Shown here: piece by piece, positions 35,801-45,784 of the stretch | How the letters are laid out: each line of letters begins with the position of its first letter | Numbering within the stretch: the stretch's first letter is position 1 | Source: Chionoecetes opilio | Lineage: Eukaryota; Arthropoda; Malacostraca; Decapoda; Majidae | DNA length: 64,000 nt | NCBI GenBank assembly: GCA_016584305.1 | Contig: JACEEZ010009995.1 | Span: 76,746-140,745, forward strand | Direction: 5' to 3' | The notes under the pieces: generated by a model | What the model saw: the letters and a program-made list of their open reading frames with translations, nothing else | Told to the model about the DNA's origin: nothing | Databases searched by the model: none | Program-made: the position numbers and the translations under genes

Positions 35801-38133
35801 GGTGGGCCACAGGCCCACCAAACACAGACTCTCCAGATAGCCCCTTCTAACTTTCCTGAAATCACATCACCCCCAACCCATTCACTCACCCATCACCCCA
35901 CACCCATTACCCATTACCCCACCCATTACCCATCACCCTACATCAAGGTTTCCTCAATTCTCGCAACCCACTTTTTTCACAATTCTCGCTAATAGGCTGC
36001 TAAAAAAAAGAAGAAAAAAAGTGATTGGATCATTTCATAAGTGGGCTTAAAACCTTCCCCTGCTCGACCCGGTTCCAAAAATGTGCCATATGATGGGATT
36101 GCGCCACGGGGGGCGGAACCTATACCACACACACACCACACTTTCGCTTATATTATTACTAGCCGCAAAGCCGCCCTCCGGGCGGACTTTTTGGCTAGCT
36201 CCTGTGGAGGGCTATTGTTGGGCCTTCGGCCCACCACCTGTGTTTGGTGGGCCTTCGGCCCACCAAACACACTCTCCAGATAGCCCCTTCTAACTTTCCT
36301 GAAATCATGGATGTAGAAATGTATGTATTAACGTCAACCCATTCACATCACCCCCAACCCATTCACTCACCCATTACCCATCACCCCCCACCCATTCATT
36401 CACCCATTACCCATCACCCCCCTCCCATTCACTCACCCATTACCCATCACCACACACCCATTCACTCACCCATTACCCATCACCCCCCACCCATTCACTC
36501 ACCCATTACCCATCACCCCCCTCCCATTCACTCACCCATTACCCATCACCACACACCCATTCACTCACCCATTACCCATCACCCCCCACCCATTCACTCA
36601 CCCATTACCCATCACCCCCACCCATTCACTCACCCATTACCCATCACCCCCCACCCATTCACTCACCCATTACCCATCACCACACACCCATTCACTCACC
36701 CATTACCCCCACCTATTCCCTCACCCATCACCCATCACCCCCCACCCATTCACTCACCCATCACCCCACACCCATTACCCATCACCCCACCCATTCACCC
36801 ACCCATTACCCATCACCCTACATCAAGGTTTCCTCAATTCTCGTAACCCACTTTTTTTTCTTCACAATTCTCGCTAATAGGCTGCTAAAAAAAAAGAAGA
36901 AAAAAAGTGATCGGATCATCATATAAGTGGGCTGAAAACCTTCCCCTGGTCAACCTGGTTCCAAAACTGTGCCATATGATGGGATTCCACCACGGGGGGC
37001 GGAACCTATACCACACACACACACACACACACACAGACAGACACACTTTCGCTTATATTATTATAGATAGATAGTGGTAAAACTGCAGTTTAGTACTACT
37101 CCCCTTTAACCAATACCCTCCTGACATAAATGGGGGGGGGGGGGGGCTGCGCCCCCACAGACCCCCTCGTTAGTTAACTAACCAACCTAGCCTGGGCATT
37201 GATTACATAGCCTAACTTCGCTTGGGAGGGGGGGGGGTTCTCCCCCCCCCAGATAATTATTTTTAATTTCCGACGGGTGTTGTAGGGGTTAAGAATGCTG
37301 CACATTGTCAGATCTACAAGTTGAGGACGATTATAACTACGTGGCTTGTAATGCATTAACTGTAGTACCGTAGATAACACTTGAAAGTTAGAAGGGGCTA
37401 TCTGGAGAGTCTGTGTCATATTATGGCTATAAATGAACAAATTACAAAAATATCATCCGAGTGGCGACCTACACTAAGGATCGCCAGCTAGTGTTTATGT
37501 TCTGAGTGTCCTCCCGCCGTCGTCGTCGCCCGAAAAAAAAACGAGTACCGAAATTTGAAACTGTATATGCTTGCAGATACAAAACATAAAACGACGCTGA
37601 AACAGGGTAGATTATACAGTCATGATATAAACTACTGTGTATCATCTTCAGTGGCACATACAAGTCAGTAGTGATGTTATAATTCGTAATATATGGCGCT
37701 TGGCGACATTAGTGCAGGTGGCGACTATAGTGTTATCTACGGTAGAACCCATTAAGTAATACAGCATTTGTGAATTACTCACTCCAAATCACTGCTCTTC
37801 TGCATTGCTAATTAGCTACAGGTCAAAAGTTTATTTCCAGGGGTGGCAATTGTGTGTGTCCTGGCGGGTCACGCACACACACACACAAGGGACACATACA
37901 GGTGACTATTACAGGAAGGCACAGACCAGTCCACGCCCCCGCCTGTAGCTGTCAAGAGGCGAGGTGTTATGGGGCGGCGGGGGAAGTGGAGGCGCCCTTC
38001 CCCCGCCGCCCCGCCCCGCCCCTGTGCGTGGCAGCGGGGCGGGGCGGGGCAGCCGTGTGTACTATCTCACCTCCTGAATGAACTCCGCTATCAAGTGTAA
38101 GGTTTCCGACACTAGGGGCTTGATTGTGCCCAT
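20940..38133 (-). CDS. Multi-C2H2 zinc-finger protein, complete, 15 coding exons, 779 residues
   Basis: Likely a nuclear DNA-binding factor; I do not recognise an orthologue name. Exons: 38133-38071, 35389-35264, 34896-34821, 34474-34068, 33825-33743, 33473-33293, 33016-32849, 32093-31885, 31638-31431, 30911-30767, 30505-30349, 28444-28357, 27527-27396, 24920-24807, 21122-20940. They total 2340 nt with consistent phases and end at TGA 20942-20940. Residues 1-224 are acidic/Ser-rich (DNESSEESQESPGEGGE). Residues 221-251 hold NCIKCGG and CSQC. A basic KRRRRR follows near 260. Ten fingers lie between about 292 and 611: eight C2H2 and two C2HC (fingers 2 and 3, ending HHC and HLPRC). The last 170 residues are Gly/Gln/Val-rich, like an activation region. 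The intron after exon 11 has a GC donor. No AATAAA is seen just downstream of the stop. It is divergent with TRAP-gamma. Confidence 0.9.
21413..23705 (-). mobile_element. RTE-like non-LTR retrotransposon, copy B
   Basis: A 660-codon open frame (23398-21416) encodes reverse transcriptase: WKRGLVIPIWKGKGDRQD, NNYRGITLLSVPGKV, AHVDLKKAFDSVHRESLWD, NTGVRQGCVLAPSLFN and the catalytic LVFADDAVIFAES, then a C-terminal PVLLYGCETWTL / LRLYGHVAR region. Upstream, in another frame (about 23705-23400), is the end of the endonuclease domain (FGTDHRLVVATLKLHV). One single-base frameshift near 23395 separates them, and the 5' half of the endonuclease is missing. The 3' end carries a TGATTGATGATTG tail. It sits in the last intron of the zinc-finger gene, same strand. 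Confidence 0.9.
24011..24746. mobile_element. pogo/Tigger-like TA-flanked element
   Basis: Ends CAGGGAGGTCCCGTTATACG and CGGGACCTCCCTG, bordered by TA at 24009-24010 and 24747-24748. Subterminal TATACGAG/CTCGTAT motifs repeat. An internal direct repeat (TTTAGGGGTAATTAGCAGG) occurs at about 24230 and 24341. It lies in the last intron of the zinc-finger gene. Confidence 0.75.
25519..25755. repeat. 29-bp minisatellite, about 8 copies
   Basis: Unit AGTTACACAGAGAATCAGTG plus TGACGGGAA, tandemly repeated with few substitutions. It is intronic in the zinc-finger gene. Confidence 0.95.
25853..26000. repeat. 13-bp minisatellite, about 11 copies
   Basis: Unit AAGACATTARGTT, the R position alternating between A and G. 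Confidence 0.95.
26001..27395. other. Intronic tract with (GAT)n-T(n) microsatellite
   Basis: Part of the zinc-finger gene intron. It contains (GAT)n at 26780-26821 running directly into about 33 T at 26822-26854. No exon or bounded transposon was recognised in the remainder. Confidence 0.6.
28085..28323 (+). mobile_element. LINE 3'-end fragment with (TGAAC)n tail, copy 2
   Basis: Same 3' terminal body as 4360-4697 (GAGGAGGAAGAGG...AACAATCAACAGTTTTTGG...AAAGACCCAGACAGCAAG) ending ACTGAACTGAAC. It is shorter at the 5' side. It lies within 35 bases of a zinc-finger gene exon, on the opposite strand. Confidence 0.7.
28495..29839 (+). mobile_element. RTE-like non-LTR retrotransposon, copy C, with 11-bp TSD
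   Basis: Starts within the reverse transcriptase (TGGCAATCAGG...) and ends AATGATTGATTGATTG. The 11-mer ATTTGCAGGTG is found at 28484-28494 and 29840-29850, a clean target-site duplication. It is decayed relative to copy B: a short deletion near 28620, a stop at 28849-28851 (LRF*GIPART), a ~70-bp deletion near 29212 and an indel near 29330. It lies antisense in the zinc-finger gene intron that uses a GC donor. Confidence 0.9.
30631..30690 (-). pseudogene. Partial duplication of a zinc-finger exon start, with its splice acceptor
   Basis: The minus strand repeats the acceptor and first ~35 bases of exon 11 (real acceptor at 30506). TTGCACCAG is followed by GGGAGAGACC and codons for ERPFQCLLC. 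After that it diverges and, if used, would reach a stop before the real exon. It is a vestigial or decoy exon. Confidence 0.7.
30965..31170. repeat. Tandem repeat, about 2.5 copies
   Basis: The block GGATTACAAAGGCACCCC...ACTGATAATGGAAGAATAAGAGG with a variable GAGGAGGAGG run occurs three times at roughly 75-100 bp spacing. Intronic. Confidence 0.85.
32140..32345. repeat. 51-bp tandem repeat, about 4 copies
   Basis: Unit GGAGTGATTACCATGGTCAG plus GGAGAATGTATACAAAAC and TGTTAGAAAGAGA. Because 51 is a multiple of three it keeps a plus-strand frame open (RGVITMVRENVYKTVRK per unit), but it lies in an intron of a minus-strand gene. Confidence 0.95.
35714..37071 (-). mobile_element. Non-autonomous Helitron, copy 3a (interrupted by copy 3b)
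   Basis: In plus coordinates it starts CTAGCCGCAAAGCC after A35713, carries only a very short minisatellite, and reaches TTATATTATTA at 36158. Its last bases TAGA reappear at 37068-37071, followed by T37072. Copy 3b occupies the gap. It lies in the first intron of the zinc-finger gene. Confidence 0.85.
36159..37067 (-). mobile_element. Non-autonomous Helitron, copy 3b, nested in copy 3a
   Basis: CTAGCCGCAAAGCC (36159) to TATATTATTATAGA (37067). The minisatellite at about 36345-36815 is the longest in the window, with units on CCCATTCACTCACCCATTAC plus CCATCACCCC. On the minus strand the insertion lies between A and T of TCTA^TAAT, the first bases of copy 3a. Confidence 0.9.
37367..37742. mobile_element. 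TA-flanked inverted-repeat MITE, copy 2
   Basis: CCGTAGATAACACT at the left and AGTGTTATCTACGG at the right, bordered by TA. The interior matches 12137-12799 (TGATATAAACTACTGTGTA, TAATTCGTAATAT, TGGCGCTTGGCGAC) including the Helitron-like block GAAAGTTAGAAGGGGC. It is shorter by internal deletion. Confidence 0.75.
37965..38060. promoter_or_regulatory. GC-box cluster next to the first zinc-finger exon
   Basis: Runs of CCGCCCCGCCCCGCCCC and GGGGCGGGGCGGGGC lie immediately downstream of the first coding exon on the minus strand. They are consistent with a CpG-rich Sp1/KLF-type promoter or first-intron enhancer. Function is inferred from motif density only. Confidence 0.4.
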
Positions 38134-38731
38134 CCTAACTTTCAGGTTCGTCTTCCTCCCGTGGATCAGTATGAGATTATGTTAGTGTTCAGACAAAATT
38201 ATAACAAATAAATCTCAAATCTCAATGAATAACAGAAACACCTTATTAATAACTACCATAGGTTGAATGATTTTATTGACTAGGTAACTTAAGTTAAAAT
38301 TTCATCAAGAAACATTTATGAAAGTATTTTGCTAGTGATATTTTCATACATGATTGTTATTGTTTGTACAGTGCAGCCAACCTGTGGTGCGTGTGATCGC
38401 GGCTGTGTGTGTGGCGCCTCGGCGACCACGTCACCAGGCGGGTGTTGGCAGCCCTGGCAGGCCCGGGCGACAGGCTGGAAGGTTGGGATTGAAAAGAGTA
38501 CATTTAAAGCCTTCTAAAGTAAATAAAGATAATTTTGTTTTAAGTATTACAATGAAAAATAAGAATATATTATCCTTTTGAATGTTAGATATATATAATA
38601 TTGAATTAAGTAGCGTTGTTATATGAATTTACGTGTAATGACGAGAGCCAGGTAGCAGTAGAGATGTAGTATTGGAAAGTTGTTTACAGGCAGCCACCCC
38701 ACCGGCAGGACGTGTCATCACCACCACCACC
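38134..38731. promoter_or_regulatory. Head-to-head intergenic region of the zinc-finger gene and TRAP-gamma
   Basis: About 600 bp separate the two start codons. Most is AT-rich, with a GC-rich island at about 38385-38480. Inside it the minus strand reads TGACGTGG (38433-38426), the consensus XBP1/ATF6 unfolded-protein response element. No TATA box is clear on either side. Confidence 0.45.
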
Positions 38732-41413
38732 ATGGTCGCCAAGGGAAAACTCACCAAGGAGGAGGAGCTGCTGCTTCAGGACTTCAGTAGGAATGTATCG
38801 AAGAAGAGCTCCATCATATTCTACTTCAACGCCTTGATTGTGTCCGCCATTCCCATATGTAAGTACATACTGTGGCGGCTGTTTGTGTGTGGCGCATCAG
38901 CTGTCACTCTTCGCCACCACAACCACATGGGTGCTGCTCTATGAGGGATTGAGGATAACCTTGCTTATCTCGGGTACTGTTCTGACTATGAATGTATTCA
39001 GTATTATTCAGCCACGTGGTTATTTAGTGTGGTAGGAGGCAAGAAACTGTGTCCCAGACAGTGTTTCTCCGCCCGTCTTGACACTTGGTGAGGGATGCAG
39101 GTGTCAAGGGGTGTGTGGGTATCAGGCACTTGTGTGATATGCGATGTGAATGCAGTGAGGGATGTCTGTGTTTTGTGAAGTACTTATCTAGATCCTGGGT
39201 TCTGCTGTAGTTTATTACAATACAAGGCACGTGGTTATAACCGTCCTCAACTTGTAGATCTGACCATTTGCAGTATTTATAACTTCTGCATCGGCCGTTG
39301 GAAATAAAAAATAACAAGTGGGGTCTTGGGATCAAGGGGGGGCACATATCCCCCAGTTAGGTTGCGTAACTATGTCCAGGTTAGGTTAGTTAACTAGCGG
39401 GGGGACGATGGGGGCGCAGTCTCCCCACTTCGGTTAAAGTACGTAGCCAATGTCCATGTATTGTATTAAGACTTCAGTTTTACCCAAATATGGAATTGTC
39501 TCCAAAGTGGTAATAATAATCTATAGAAGTGTCCTTTCCAGCCCTTATTACTGGTCTTTCTTGAAGTGTCCTTTCCAGCCCTTATTACTGGTCTTTCTTG
39601 AAGTGTCCTTTCCAGCCCTTATTACTGGTCTTTCTTGAAGTGTCCTTTCCAGCCCTTATTACTGGTCTTTCTTGAAGTTCCTTCCGCCCTATCTGGTCTT
39701 CTGAGTTCCTTCCACACTTATATGTCTTGGCTTGAGTGTCCTTCCAGCCTTATACTGGTCTTCTTGAAGTGTCCTTTCCACCCTATATTACGTCTTATTG
39801 AGTGTCCTTTCCAGCCTTAGTTATGTTTTGAAGTGAAGTCTGAAGAAAAAAAGATAAAACTGAGTTCAATCAACACAGTGGGACATTGTTTACGTAACTG
39901 ACCCTATGGGTCTGCACCCTCCCTGCTAGTTAGTCACTACTTAAGCTACATGTACGTAACCCTAACGGGGAGGTCTGCCCCATCGAATATAATTACGTAT
40001 TATTCATTTCCACACCTGATGTAGGTTGAATACTGCAAGTCAGATCTACAAGTGAGGACATTACTACGTCCTGTATTGCAGTAAACTACAGTAGAACCCA
40101 TATTTGTATTCTTCATTCTTTCATTCATGTCTTCCCAGTTAGTAGTGTGCCTCATTGCTTTAGATACTTAGAGTCAGAATTTATACTAATATGACTTTAT
40201 TTACCCTTGTCAGGGTTGTTTTGGCGCATCCACATGATGGATCCCCTGTCCTCGGCCGCTATCTTTGCCCTGGTCACTGGCATTGCCACCTACCTCGTGG
40301 CCTTTGCTTACATGAACACAAAGTTTGTCCTGAAACACAAGGTATGTTCAACTTAATGTCTTGGCTGATGTTATATTATATTATCTTCTTGCTACTCAGT
40401 TTTATAAGGAACTAATGTTATATTTTATATTAGTGATTTTGTATAGAATTTTGGCTTATGGTTGGTGATGAGAGCTACAATTCTTATCCCATATCTGTTT
40501 ACATCGTTTCTAGCTGTACATAACTATAAATCTCAAATGAAATGGTCCTGTATTGCATTGTTAGATTTCAGATATATCTTTAAGGCTTGCTTCATATTCT
40601 TTGTTACGGGATCTATTTCAATCTGTTGTTTTATTTAGCTTTGTAGTTACATAGTCATCAGCCCCTTCATTAGGCCACAACAACAAAGTGAGTACCGGTG
40701 CCTCTGTGTTGCAGGTGGCCCAGAAGGTGGAGGACGCCGTGACGCGGGAGGTGATGCGCAAACTGTCCGATGATAAGAAGATGGCCAAGAAAGAGAAGGA
40801 TGAGAGGTAGGAAAAGAAAAGCTTCACCCTTCTATTCATGTTTCAATTAATCTTAATAATTCCAGAAGAACAGGGTGCACTCAAGACAATGTGTGATGCA
40901 GCTGTGATGAATTGATCAAGGGTATTATTATGTGTAATTAGACCATTCATGCACAGAGAGGCATCCCAGAAACAAGTCAAAAAGCACAACATAAGAATCT
41001 AATTCAGAGGAAGTGCTAAAATGTCATAAGTAAACTTAATAAATGGATGAAAAAAAACCCTAGGATATACAGCGTTTCATAAGGAAAAAAATTATTAGAT
41101 AAACTATTGTACACTCATAAAATCTCTTATCTTAACTTTACATCTTATAGCCACAGCCAAGCTTCCTATAGTTCATGTTATGTTTATGTCATTGATGTAT
41201 TTTCTTTCTGTCAGGGTACTGTGGAAGAAGAATGAAGTGGCAGAAGCTGAGGCCACCACCTTCTCCCTCTTCTACAACAACGCCCTGTTCCTGATGCTGG
41301 TGGTGGTGGGTTCCTTCCTGCTGTTCAAGTCCGTGACCCCCGCCTACAACTACGTGTTTAGCACCCTGGGGGCAGCCGGCATCATTGCTCTCTTCTCCAC
41401 AAGCACACAGTAG
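38732..41413 (+). CDS. SSR3: Translocon-associated protein subunit gamma, complete, 4 exons, 181 residues
   Basis: A multi-spanning ER membrane subunit of the TRAP complex that assists Sec61 during protein translocation. Exons 38732-38858, 40214-40341, 40715-40806 and 41215-41413 have AG/GT borders and phases that give 546 nt ending TAG (the human protein has 185 residues). Family motifs visible are [78 protein letters not shown] and a hydrophobic C-terminal pair of segments. The ATG has an optimal CACCACCATGG context. Two further hydrophobic segments lie at residues ~32-60. The 3' UTR runs to an AATAAA at 42187. Recognition is from recalled family sequence. Confidence 0.95.
39200..40100. repeat. 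Dispersed repeat field in TRAP-gamma intron 1, with 37-bp minisatellite at 39531-39845
   Basis: Unit GTGTCCTTTCCAGCCCTTAT plus TACTGGTCTTTCTTGAA. The first ~4 copies are perfect; after about 39675 the units show progressive single-base losses. Flanking it, CAGATCTACAAGTTGAGGAC-type repeats occur at 37310-37330, 39246-39265 (inverted) and 40042-40060. Confidence 0.8.
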
Positions 41414-42186
41414 ACCCACACACCACCACCTGACTCTCAGCGGTTAGCTCTTTGCATCGCTGGGGTTGTGACCGAGTTCTGTTTTTCTGTAATGTCAGGT
41501 TATGTTTCATCCTCAGAATGTTGTATGTTTTTATTGAATCACTGATGGATATTGTTATGGGATATTTTGATATTTGTTTTTGTACATGCCGGAATGACTT
41601 TTTTTGAGTCTGAACGTAATGAGTATTGTGAAAAGTATTGCCACTCCAATTTGCATTCTGTATACAAATGTTTTAGGATATTTCAGAGGTAAAGATATAT
41701 CCATAGATACAGAGGGGGCTGGAGGGTATGTGTTACCTTTATCATACAATATGCTTGTAAATACTCATGAACTTTCACAATTGTATTTAGTTTTGTATTT
41801 TATTCATTATTTTGTGAGGAACACCCTAGTCCAGCTTTTCCCCTCCAGGTCACTACGTGTACATCCCTGTGCTCCACAGATATGTCCGGGAGCATGATCC
41901 ATCACCTGTTTTGGTCATGTTCAGGTTTACAACATGATTTGAGTTGACTTTTTTTTTTTTGCCATGACTGATGATGTTCTTATGTGTCATCGTTGTATTT
42001 TCTTTACATTCATGAATGGTAGTTCCTTGAGATGGTACTACATACAGGTGTAAATACTTCAGGTACTTACATATGTTTGATGGTTCAGAGTGCGTGTGCG
42101 TGTATGTGAGTGTGCTTGTATGTGTGTGTGTCTCCCCTTGCCTTGTCTGATTAATAGATTGGTTAAGTTTTAACCAAAAAAGGTTA

Positions 42187-42192
42187 AATAAA
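42187..42192 (+). terminator. Polyadenylation signal AATAAA of TRAP-gamma
   Basis: First canonical AATAAA after the stop codon at 41411-41413, giving a 3' UTR of about 790 bp. No earlier AATAAA was seen in that stretch. Confidence 0.7.
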
Positions 42193-42293
42193 TTGACATT
42201 GACTACACATTTTTTCTTTTCCCTGGATAAATGCAAATATTTTGTATTCAATGAATGTTCACACCAAGCAGATTATGGTGACTTGGATCTTAA

Positions 42294-42472
42294 TCCCCGT
42301 ACACACTACCACTCACCACCGTCGGTGCTTGCTGACGGGCAATGCAGTTGCCAGAGTTATGTCCATTCGGTTACATTTTGCTCGTCGGCATCCTGTCCAC
42401 ACTGCCACTTTTGAGTGACGAACACTATCGACGGGAAGCGCCGACGGTGGTGAGTGGAAATGTGTACGGGGC
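42294..42472. mobile_element. Short MITE flanked by TTAA
   Basis: Inverted ends of about 30 bp (CCCCGTACACAC...CACTCACCACCGTCGG and complement) bordered by TTAA at 42290-42293 and 42473-42476. TTAA duplication fits piggyBac-like elements; a Harbinger-type three-base site is also possible. Confidence 0.7.
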
Positions 42473-42939
42473 TTAAAGGTTCATGAGCATTGCGAACTCT
42501 GTGCTGCTTATTGCAATCTCTCTACTACTACTGTTACTAAGATTTCTGTGAGCTACTTGGTCCTCCACAGTCTCAGGTTTTGGAAGAATACAAGGCATTC
42601 CATTGTACGTTGCTAACCAGTGAGTGAGTGAAGACTTGTGATGTGTTTATCATTATTGGTTTGTCTCCTCATGCACAAAAAAGGTCTTTAAACCATGATT
42701 ATCAGGTTATATAACTAAATGGGTGGATTAGTAATAGAGAAGTTAAGATAAATGGTATTACCTATCGTATGCAATGTATGTATGGGTTATATAATTAGTC
42801 AATTAAATCATGTCATGAAAATAAGTATGATAGCAGACTAAAGGCCCCCATCCACGGTGCGATTGGTCGTGAGACCTGATCCGATGGATATCCTACCACC
42901 CACTAACGATCCGACCGCACCTCAAGATAAATTCAGTTG

Positions 42940-43903
42940 GTGGTGTCTTGCACGTGACGTCACAGCCCTTATTGTGGCTGCGACAGGCGCGGGAGATGCG
43001 AGCTGGAGGACCAACAAACTCCACTTGCCGCTCGTGTTTGCCAGCTTATGGTAATTTTCCCCTACAAAATATATGTTTATCAGTATAAAAGATATACTGT
43101 TATCTTCAGAAATGCTTGTTCTATAATATTATCAAATAAAAAACCGTAAAACACACTAAAGAAAGGCCATTATGAGACTCAAGAAATATGCATGAACTTA
43201 ATTAATATTCACCAGCGCCAGCTCCCATTTAATATTTTGCTCGAAAACATTTTACATGGAGAATATCAATAGAAGCGGAATTTCATTTACTTTCCATTGA
43301 TATATTTTGCTTTCTGATAAATAAATTAGAACCATGTATAAATTAGCGTTAACTAAATAAATAACCTCATCAATCGGGGAAAATTACCCGATTCCATGTT
43401 ATTTAGTTAGTTAACGCTAATTTATGCATGGTTCTAATTAATTTATCAGAAAACGAAATATATCAATGGAAAGCTAATGAAATTCCGCTTATATTGATAT
43501 TGTCCATGTAAAAAGTTTTCTCGCAAAATATTAAATGGGTGCTGGAGTTGGTGAATGCATATTTCTTGAGTCTCATAATGGCCTTTCTTTAGTGTGTTTT
43601 ACGGTTTTTTATTTGATAATATTATAGAACAAACATTTCCGAAGACAACAGTATATCTTTTATACTGATAAACATATATTTGGTAGGGGAAAAGTACCAT
43701 AAGCTGGCAAACACGGGCGGCAAGTGGAGTTTGTTGGTCCTCCAACTGTCTTTTCTATTTCATTTTTTACTGTTTTGTCCCTGTCACTTTCTTTTCCACT
43801 TTACTTTCGGTCCCTTGTTATTGATCACTTTTGCACTTCACTTCACTTTAATTGCTCTGTTGACGCTAGAAGACGCTAGATCGTGACGTCAGTGCAAGAC
43901 ACC
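42940..43903. mobile_element. Large fold-back element, arms 43004-43744
   Basis: The left arm from TGGAGGACCAACAAACTCC at 43004 is mirrored by the right arm ending GGAGTTTGTTGGTCCTCCA at 43744, about 350 bp each, centred near 43375. Outside them GGTGTCTTGCACGTGACGTC (about 42942) and GACGTCAGTGCAAGACACC (to about 43902) form an outer inverted pair. One arm also exists alone at 13330-13640. No coding and no clear target duplication are seen. Confidence 0.85.
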
Positions 43904-45720
43904 TATAAATGACATCAAGCATTTATCAGAAGAATAAACTTTTCTACATAGCAAGGCTTTTGATCAACTTATCAGTGTCAGTCAGAAGTGAGGAAATGAA
44001 TGAGAATGAAAAATAGATAAGTGTAGAGATATAGAGAAGGTGAATGAACTATATAATAGATAGGATGATTCACAGGTAGCAAGTGAAGGGGATAAAACAG
44101 ACGGATAGATACAAATAGAAAAATGAATAGATAATGAGATGGGCATATGAAATAACACACACACACACACACACTGTGACACAATAAATAAACAAACATG
44201 AAGGAATGAATGAAAGGTGAACGAACGAGGAAGAAATCGTCCGTTCATTCACAAACAAGAATGTTAAGGAGATAGAAAAATAAAGTTACCAATATAATGA
44301 TAGATAGACATAAAAAAGAGACAAATAGACAAAGAACACATTCATAGACGAACAGGTACACAATTATATAGATAGACAGATAACCACTCATAAACAGAAG
44401 TGATGGACAGAACGAGAGAGGGTGAAATCGTTCGTTCAGTCACATTCACATCCGTCAGCTTCTCAGGCAGTCGTTCATACAATACGGTTCGAAGAGGTTG
44501 AATCCACGTCAGCTCAGCATGGAAAGGTGTTAAAGGGACATTAAAGTGGCAAGAAAGGCGCCCACACAAAGCATGATCCATATTAACTGTGTGAGGATCA
44601 AGGCAATTACCGTTACAGGTCGGAAAAGGTGAGTAAATATCAGGAATTTGTTGTTGTAGCTGTAAAGTTGAGGTTTATTTGTTTACAGTCGCTTCTCTCA
44701 AGGTCATTTAAAGAGTGATGTTTTTACTTTACTGGGATTTTGTTTCCTGTTGTTTTATTGTTATTATAAAGATTTTTCATGATGTTCACTTTATTAAATA
44801 TATGGAATTATAGAGTATACATAGTTACCTTTTAATCTAATGTATTTTTCGACCTTATTAAGTTTTAATTATTATAATTTCGTCTTGTGTTGCATTGCAT
44901 TATTATTTTCAAGTTTTTTTTCTCGTGAAGTATGCTACATTGGGTGTTCATGAATTAAGGGTTGCCTACACACCGGTACTTTTTATATGTTTTTTGCGAC
45001 CCTAACAGCTTTCATTGCCATATGTTTGTCTACTATAACACCAAAGTCTTTCACGGGATGATAAATGGTACTATTATTTTACACCACGACCAAAATTCCC
45101 TACACAATTGGGAATATGGTTTCTGTTTACCTTATTGGATTAGAGCCTCCTCTCTTTGAGTTTTCCGTCGCAAATCAATAGTTTCGGAGATATATAAGAT
45201 TTTAGGTGGGAGGAGGAATACGTCTCCTTTCTTTACAACATTGACGTGGCGGCGCTTTGTATAGTCAATAACCTTGTAGTTGGTACTTGCAAAGTGTCTA
45301 GATAGGATGAAAATCTTATCTTATCTTTACAACATGCCTCTCTCGAATTGTAAGAGTGAAGGGTATTTAAAAACATAACCTAACCCCGCATTATAACCTC
45401 CTAACTTGATAGTACCCAAGCCCCCTATCATGGTAACCCAAAAATACCCCCATGAAGGGATATCCTCAGCCGTGATAAAACTCATGATGATACATACCAT
45501 TTTTATATTCCATCAGTCATCATTCACTAAGCACCCATTGTTTTTTTTGTATACATGTAAAGATAAATCTGCCTCGTGTAAAACAGGGTGAAGAGACGTG
45601 GTACATGTGGAATAATAAGTGTGTAAATGTTTGAAAAGTAAATAAGAAAAAAAAATGAAAATATGGATGTTTTTCCTGAAATAGGTTACATTAATTTTAC
45701 TTTGACAGTTTGCAGCAGCG

Positions 45721-45784
<64 letters not shown>

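Noticed and set aside
36244..36846. 200-codon frame rich in His, Pro, Ile and Thr
   Set aside because: It is the Helitron minisatellite read in one frame; the same peptide pattern appears wherever the array is present and shifts with unit length.
44560..44632. Non-coding first exon of the acidic gene ending AAAAG|GTGAGTAA
   Set aside because: A good donor sequence but no promoter motif or other support; one splice-like site is expected by chance in this much sequence.
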